Translations under genes and position numbers: made by a program | Shown: piece after piece, positions 58,349 through 64,000 of the stretch | How the letters are laid out: every line of letters starts with the position of its first letter | Numbering within the stretch: position 1 is the first letter of the stretch | The notes under the pieces: generated by a model | Seen by the model: only the letters and a program-made list of their open reading frames with translations | Databases searched by the model: none | What the model was told of the DNA's origin: nothing | Assembly: GCA_039707655.1 (NCBI GenBank) | Contig: CM077666.1 | Location: forward strand, 397,873,886 to 397,937,885 | DNA: 64,000 bases | From: Elymus sibiricus | Taxonomy: Eukaryota; Streptophyta; Magnoliopsida; Poales; Poaceae | Direction of reading: 5' to 3'

Positions 58349-59356
58349 TTCCTCGAATGCATTCTCTTACCTTTTTGACACTTGTTGACAAAAAGGGGGA
58401 TAAGAACATCGAGAGATAGATAAGTGGGTTATTTGCAAGGTGTTTCCATTCGCCATTTGTTTTTCAGTCGAACAATTTGGTTTCTATGGTTGAACTATTT
58501 GCTTTTTTCCGTGGAACTTGGTCTCACCGTCTGTGGTGATGGAATACTTGCGTCGTCATGTACCCTTAATAACCCCCCCTGCAATGCTATATTTGCTTCC
58601 AGTTATCTATTTGCAGGTGCTATCAAATGCTTACTTCCTTGTGATAATTATCCTCGATACTTATCTATCGTGCAGGGTAAAGTGAAAGCATTTCAAGGAG
58701 GATTGGAAGTCATGCTTCTCTAAAAGAGATATCTCACTCCTTGAAATTACATGTATCTTCCACTTAGATATACTCCTATGATTATCTTTCGCTATCTAAC
58801 GATGCAGGAGAAGAAAGGTTGCTTCGGAGAAAATTTACTCATGATTCAAAAGAGAATTCTTTCTATCTGAGTTGTTTTTCCTCGCGGATTTCTATGGTAT
58901 CATCCTTGTTGCAGGAAACCTCGACTGAAGCATATCTACTCCGAGCAATATACTTGTGACTCCCTTGCTCTGATTTTCTTCGAATATCTAACTTGCAGGG
59001 AACCTACATCTCGTGTGGATTCAGACTGTGTTCTGAGAAAATATTTATGGCTTATTCATTGCCACAACTCACTATCTAACAAATCTATTTCAAAGGTTGT
59101 GTGTGGCAGGAAATACCTCAGACGCCGTCAAGTGCATTGGATGAAACTACGAATGAGATCATCTGTCAATGTCACTCATACGAAGATTCACCTCGCTACA
59201 TTCCGGTTTATCTTCTATGCATACTCTGAATGATGCATACCTTCAGGGGGAGCGTGTTTTATCTTCGTAATTATCTCTCGTCTTTTATTATCCTTCGCAT
59301 TCCATTTCATTCTATATTCTATCTTTCGATGTGTTCTGTTTTGTTAACAATCGTCG
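58349..59356 (+). other. non-coding 3' region with repeated GCAGG-type units
   Basis: Between the ORF and the PPT there is no supported gene. Words such as TATCTAAC followed by T-rich DNA and GCAGG recur near 58614, 58674, 58805, 58914, 58997 and 59107, which suggests a diverged tandem array or a series of splice-acceptor-like sites. Confidence 0.5.
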
Positions 59357-59370
59357 AAAAAGGGGGAGAT
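59357..59370 (+). promoter_or_regulatory. polypurine tract of nested Copia
   Basis: AAAAAGGGGGAGAT directly before the 3' LTR start at 59371. Confidence 0.9.
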
Positions 59371-61036
59371 TGTTGGTGCAATATTTGCCCTCTTGTGTTT
59401 TGGAGATTGTTGACAGAAACAGGCATGGACTGATTTGTTTGCTAGTGCACACAGAGAGAAATAGTCCATGCAGTTCTGAAGAGAATGCTGTCTCCGGTGT
59501 CAAGTTCGAGGAACTTCTTCGAAGAATATCTGCGCAACAGAGAAGAATGAGCTACATCCATTGGAGTCATGTAGACGAGAAGATTGATGTGAAGGGATTA
59601 ACCCCTCGAAAATTTATTGCTGAAGCGAAGCAATTGGTTTGAGGATTCTGTCCGAAGAAAAATGACTGCGACCGAGAAGATTGAAGACGAAGCGAAGATG
59701 TAGCATTTGTTTTGTTGTTCTTCTTTGTCTTATTTGAGTCATAGGACCTCCGTAGTATTAAGACGGGTATAGGCTCTCGAAGCTTAGATCCACTGTTATG
59801 CTTAGCTCAAACCTATGCGAGACTGAGAGAAATCTCTTTATGCTTCGAATGATTACCTGCCAGCAGAAGACGTTGTTCTTCGGTGCTGCAGGAGATATCT
59901 TTCGAACTGAGGAGTTAGCATTACTTGCTCCGCAAGTAATGTTACCGTTGTGCTCAATTTCCGACCGTTGGACTCGTGTCGTTCGGCCGTTGGCTGCTCC
60001 ACATATCCAATTTAGTCTTTTCCCTTCAGGGAAGGCTGCGGCTACAAATAGCCACCCCGCTCCAACGTTGCCCGTTGGCTGCTCTGCTTAAGATTTCTGA
60101 AAAGATTGATTGAGCATCCCCTCTCCGAGTGATTTGAGTTTAAGATCCACTGAGAGAAAAATCAAGAGCCAAAACTTAGACAATGGTTGAGCATCACAGT
60201 AGTTCTGAGTTAGAGTTATTGTACCTATTACTCTTGAGAGCTGCGCACTCTCTAGATGGATAGGTGTCGGCTCGAGTGTCGAAGAGTAATTGTCTTCACC
60301 GAGCAAGATCTTCAGCAACCAAGAGTCATTGTGGTTTGCGAAGAAGTCTGTCGAAGGTTTGGAGATCGCCGACAAGTATCTACCACGAGTGAAATCAACT
60401 GGAGTCTGATCAGCTCCGAGTTGAAGGAGAATAGGGCGAAGATAGTTTATCTTCTGTGTTAAATCACAACCCCTCCAACCAGACGTAGTCCTTTGGCAGA
60501 AGGGCGAACTGGTCTACCAAATCCATCTGTCGCCATCGAGCACCACTGGTTCATTCTACTTTACTGCATTGCCTTCAGCAGTTTACATTCGTGCTCTGAG
60601 TCGATAGTTTTATCTGATCAATCATAGTTCGTTACTTATCTTTCACATTGTCATCATTCATTTTTGTCGTCTCAGTCTAATTTATTTCTCTTCGTATTTC
60701 TGCATGTCAGCGTGATTTCATTCAGTTCCGTATCCATTCGCCTTGTCATTATTTCTCGTGCATTTCCATCGCAGTTCATATCTTGTTTTCCCTCGTGCTA
60801 CTGCATCTGTTCATATATTGCATTACCATCATATCTGCCAAACCTGTGATATTCTGTGCTCGAACAATTACTGCTTCCTACATCGATAGATTTGCTCCTC
60901 AATAGCGTGCTTGTTTAAGTGGTTGTCTACCTAACCTTATTTCCGGTGCTGTGTTTGGGATCAGTTCAAAACATTCGCAAGAATTTTTGAATCTCCCATT
61001 CACCCCCCTCTGGTCGATATACTCTCGGTCCTAACA
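59371..61036 (+). repeat. 3' LTR of nested Copia
   Basis: Same ends and length as the 5' LTR. Its TATA box is changed to TACAAATA (60043-60050). Confidence 0.92.
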
Positions 61037-61604
61037 TAGGCGATCTCCTTGCCCTTACAAACTCCTTGGTTCAACTCCACATGATCTTGGAGGCTCCCAA
61101 GTGACACCTAACCAATCTAGGAGACACCACTCTCCAAAAGGTAATAGATGGTGTGTTGATGATGAACTCCTTGGTCTTGTGCTTCAAGTGATAGTCTCCC
61201 CAACACTCAAACACTCCTTCGCAGATTTGGCTTTGGTGGAAGAAAGATTTGAGTGGAAAGCAACTTGGGAAAGGCTAGAAATCAAGGTTCAAATGGTAGG
61301 ATTGGAATATCTTGATCTCAACACATGAGTAGGTGGTTCTCTCTCAGAAAATGTATGGTGGAAATGTAGGCATGTTCTGATGGCTCTCTCTCTTGGTAAG
61401 AGGGTGGTGGAGGGGTATATATAGCCTCCACACGAAATCCAACCGTTACACACTTTTGACTAAACTCGGTGGCACCGACTAGAAATCTCGGTGAGACCGA
61501 CCTGTGCAAAAGATGTGAACTTTTGAAGTTTCGGTGTGACCGAATGGAAACAACTCGGAGCGACCGATGTGCAATGGTAGGGCAAACCTCGTTAGTTGGC
61601 ACCG

Positions 61605-61830
61605 ATTGCAACGTCTCGGTGAGACCGAAATAATTGCAACAAGGCAACAGAAAGTTGGTCAAGCCATCTCGGTGGCACCAATTGCAACGTCTCGGTGAGA
61701 CCGAAATAATTGCAACAAGGCAACAGAAAGTTGGTCAAGCCATCTCGGTGGCACCAATTGCAAACTCGGTTAGACCGAAATAATTGCAACAGATGACAGA
61801 GAGTTGGCTAGGCCATCTTGGTGGGACCGA
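61605..61830. repeat. tandem repeat of a 76-bp unit in the outer Copia LTR
   Basis: Units start with ATTGCAA at 61605, 61681 and 61757. The first two are almost identical; the third is diverged and runs to about 61823. Each unit has inverted TCGGTnnnACCGA-type words. Confidence 0.88.
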
Positions 61831-62273
61831 GATCCAAATCGGTGGATCCGACTTGTTAGGGTTTGGCTTGTGGCACTGTCTTGATGAACTCGGTGGGTCC
61901 GGATGAATAGGATTCGGTGGAACCAAGTTAGACTTTGGAAATTAGGACAAGTTTGGATAGAGAAAGTGGCTGAGGATTTTGGAGAAGTATCACTAAGCAC
62001 TTGAGCAATCAGATCATTATCAAAACATCATCCCCTTTTAATAGTATTGGCTTTCCTATGGACTCAATGTGATCTTGGATCACTAAACCAAAAATGAAGA
62101 GTCTTGAGCTTTTGCCAATGTATGTCCTTAGCATTTGAGGGGTCCACATTCCCTAGTCCTTGCCATGCCAATCATTGAACTTCCTGAAATCTTTCACTTG
62201 AATGTTTATGAGTTCAATGAGATATATGTTGTTATGAATTACCAAAACCACCAAGGGAACAATTGCACTTTCA

Positions 62274-62289
62274 ATCTCCCCCTTCTTGG
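62274..62289 (-). promoter_or_regulatory. polypurine tract of outer Copia
   Basis: Minus strand CCAAGAAGGGGGAGAT directly before the LTR start TGAAAGTG. It matches the core AAGGGGGAGAT of the nested Copia's PPT. Confidence 0.8.
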
Positions 62290-62793
62290 TAATTGATGAC
62301 AACATATAGATCAAAGCTTCGATAGAGGATATAATCAATGAATAGTGTCGTCGCTTAGAGAAGTATGTGATAAGCAAGAGCTTCCCTAAATTTGTGCATT
62401 ATTTAGAATTTGCGTTTGAATGCAAATGCATAAACGATTAGGATCATGGGTTACTCTTCCATGTCACATACAACTTGGTGGAGCGCACAAAATGATATGA
62501 GTGGAATATTAAGCACGCATCAACAAAAACACATGTGAATGATCATACATAGATAGAGATAAAGATAACCAATGTGCATAACATGAAGCGTCGTATGATC
62601 AAGCACACAATCAACCAACGTAGTCTCAAGCATAATGAACTGAAGTAGCAGGCACGAACCAAAAACTCTCAAAAGAAATCAAATGAAGCAAAAGACAAGA
62701 CGCTCTCTCTCGAAGCCTAAGGATCTATACAAATTCTCCCCCTTTGGCAACAAGTACCAAAAAGCTCGAATAGGTATAGAGATACTCGTCACT

Positions 62794-64000
62794 CTAGGCA
62801 CGATCTCCGGCAGCTCCTGGAGGTGAAGATCTCTGGCTGGCAGCTCTGGTGTGCATCGACGGCGTTGAGATCACTGTGTCTACAAAAGCTTCGGCTGAAG
62901 TCAACTGTGCTGGTGGAGTGGACACTGGCGGTGGAACGGATGGAGCAGCAGCTGGGGTAGAAACTGTAGTCCTCACATCTGCAGTAGGTACAGCGGCAGG
63001 CCTTGGTGCCCTAGGCACTGTATGAAACCTGTCTGTGGTTGGTCTCTCATCACCGCTGTCAGACTCTCTGACTCTGTCTACGTCTCTGAAGCTTCTCCAC
63101 TATGGTCTGGATCTCTATGACTTTCACATAAAGATCATAAAACTTTGTTTCCACAATCCGCTCTAAGCTTGCCTGATTCTTGACAAGGTTGGCCAAACTC
63201 TGTTCAATCCTCTGGGTAGCTTCTAGCAGATAAGTCATTTGATCAGACTTGGTCTTGAGCTGAGCTGTAGATGAGCTAGGAGCTTATGCTTCCTTGGCTG
63301 CTTTAGCTGCTTCAATCTTTGCCTATGCCTCAGCAGAAGTAGGGTGAGATGGATCCATCACCACTACATTATCCTCGAACTCAGGAAACAATAGAAGGTG
63401 CTCTCGGTCAAGAAGATGTGTGCTTGTTCCAACCTTGGAATTGATGAGCAACTGAATGTGCGGAGCAAAACCACATGACCTCTTTTGGTCAGCTACTGTC
63501 CTCTTTATGGTCTCTACAATCAGACTCATAACCTTGAACTTCTGTGGAACATCAAACAGGTGCAGCAAGTTGATGGAGTGGCCACGTATCATCTTGTCAT
63601 CTCTAGATTTGGGCATCAAGGTATGCCTCAAAATAGTGTTGGTGGTGGCCAAACCAGGTAGTAAATGCTTCACTGACCCTAGCTTGTGTGTCTCAAGATG
63701 CTTCTTTGGAATAGGCTTGTACATGTTCTGCATGGAATTGTGGTCTTCCTTGGGCTTAGCATAAACATCAATATCATCCTCTTCTTCCTTAGGATCTTCA
63801 ATAAGAGCAGCCCACTCAGTGATAGAAGACTGGTATCTCACACCTTTAGTCATCCACACTATCTTCCCATCTGGATAGAAATGTGCCGTGGAATAGAATT
63901 GCATGATCATTTCATCACTCCATGATGTAAGTTTCCTTCCAACGAAGGTATCAATCCCAGCAAGCTTGAAACTCTCATGAACATGAGGAAAATAGTCTTC
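62794..64000 (-). pseudogene. 3' ORF of outer Copia (plant-transposon-protein-like), C-terminal part
   Basis: The frame is open from the window edge to TAG at 63323-63325, followed in frame by TAA at 63284-63286. A frame change near 63075 leads into a Pro/Ala/Thr-rich tail that ends at 62794. The first part has KLTSWSDEMIMQFYSTAHF, VWMTKG and, later, IRGHSINLLHLFDVP. It resembles the family called putative plant transposon protein (Pfam PF20167) and the ORF at 56396-58348 in the nested Copia. A coiled-coil-like stretch (LLEATQRIEQSLANLVKNQ) follows the stops. It lies directly upstream of the 3' LTR, the position of the env-like ORF of SIRE elements. Function unknown. Confidence 0.65.

Larger units (their letters stand above)
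49299..61036 (+). mobile_element. Copia LTR retrotransposon with gag and a large extra ORF but no pol
   Basis: TSD TAGGC at 49294-49298 and 61037-61041. LTRs 49299-50965 and 59371-61036 (1667 and 1666 bp), Met-type PBS at 50968, PPT at 59357-59370. Inside are gag (51033-53536), a promoter-like region, and a long ORF (54614-58348). No protease, integrase, RT or RNase H motif is found. About 45-50 differences between LTRs by eye (near 3 percent) suggest roughly one million years. It is inserted in the 3' LTR of the outer Copia. Confidence 0.9.
48878..64000 (-). mobile_element. Copia LTR retrotransposon (probably SIRE/Maximus-like), 3' end only
   Basis: The minus-strand 3' LTR spans 62273-48878 (minus-strand start TGAAAGTGCAATTG, end GATCCTACA); without the nested Copia it is about 1653 bp. 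It is preceded by a PPT and by an ORF that leaves the window at 64000. CTTTT at 48873-48877 is the likely TSD. Length of LTR and the GGGGGAGAT PPT resemble cereal SIRE-type elements; no RT is in the window to prove it. Confidence 0.75.

Noticed and set aside
61600..61830. 76-bp repeats as a CRISPR array
   Set aside because: The units are contiguous tandem repeats without unique spacers, and the DNA is plant nuclear.
1..64000. Cellular protein-coding gene, tRNA or rRNA
   Set aside because: All long frames are explained by transposable elements; no tRNA or rRNA pattern was noticed by eye. A tRNAscan or protein search could still find a small fragment.

Overview
The window is plant, almost certainly Triticeae grass (wheat, Aegilops or barley), intergenic DNA. 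I find no ordinary cellular gene, tRNA or rRNA. Nearly all of it is nested transposable elements, whose order can be read from target-site duplications (TSDs), LTR ends, primer-binding sites (PBS) and polypurine tracts (PPT). The host call rests on general familiarity with Athila-type LTRs that start TGATACGTCTCC, on other cereal-type Gypsy and Copia elements, and on 11-25 kb nests; no search was run.

Layout. (1) 1-9450: minus-strand Ty3/Gypsy element of the Tat lineage, running off the left edge, with decayed gag-PR-RT-RH-IN and an intron-containing gene on the opposite strand (25-2596). (2) 9451-10363 and 47697-48877: older TE-derived host DNA. (3) 10364-47688: a hAT-like MITE of only about 197 bp (TSD TCTACTCA), split into three pieces by two large insertions. 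(3a) 10374-35264: minus-strand Athila-type element (TSD GCGGA), internally deleted. It contains a plus-strand, apparently non-autonomous Athila-type element (12162-32765, TSD GTGTC), which contains a minus-strand chromovirus (16089-28675) with 3.4 kb LTRs, a chromodomain and an extra ORF upstream of gag. (3b) 35437-47660: a second hAT-like element (TSD CCTACTGG, about 1.25 kb net), which contains a Tat element without pol (35978-45420) and a solo LTR (45439-46962, TSD CCGTG). (4) 48878-64000: the 3' LTR and 3' ORF of a minus-strand Copia element running off the right edge. Its LTR is split by a second Copia (49299-61036, TSD TAGGC) that carries gag and a large extra ORF but no recognisable pol.

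No element is intact. Stops and frameshifts are found in every gag or pol, and many of the stops look like CGA to TGA or CAG to TAG changes, as expected from deamination in methylated plant DNA. The most notable content is non-canonical: antisense spliced genes in both Tat elements, an uninterrupted pre-gag ORF in the chromovirus, a promoter-equipped ORF in place of pol in the Copia, a chimeric LTR, and two nested hAT elements whose 8-bp duplications frame tens of kilobases.

All coordinates were read by eye. LTR ends and TSDs are exact where stated; splice sites, frameshift positions and lineage names are inferences.
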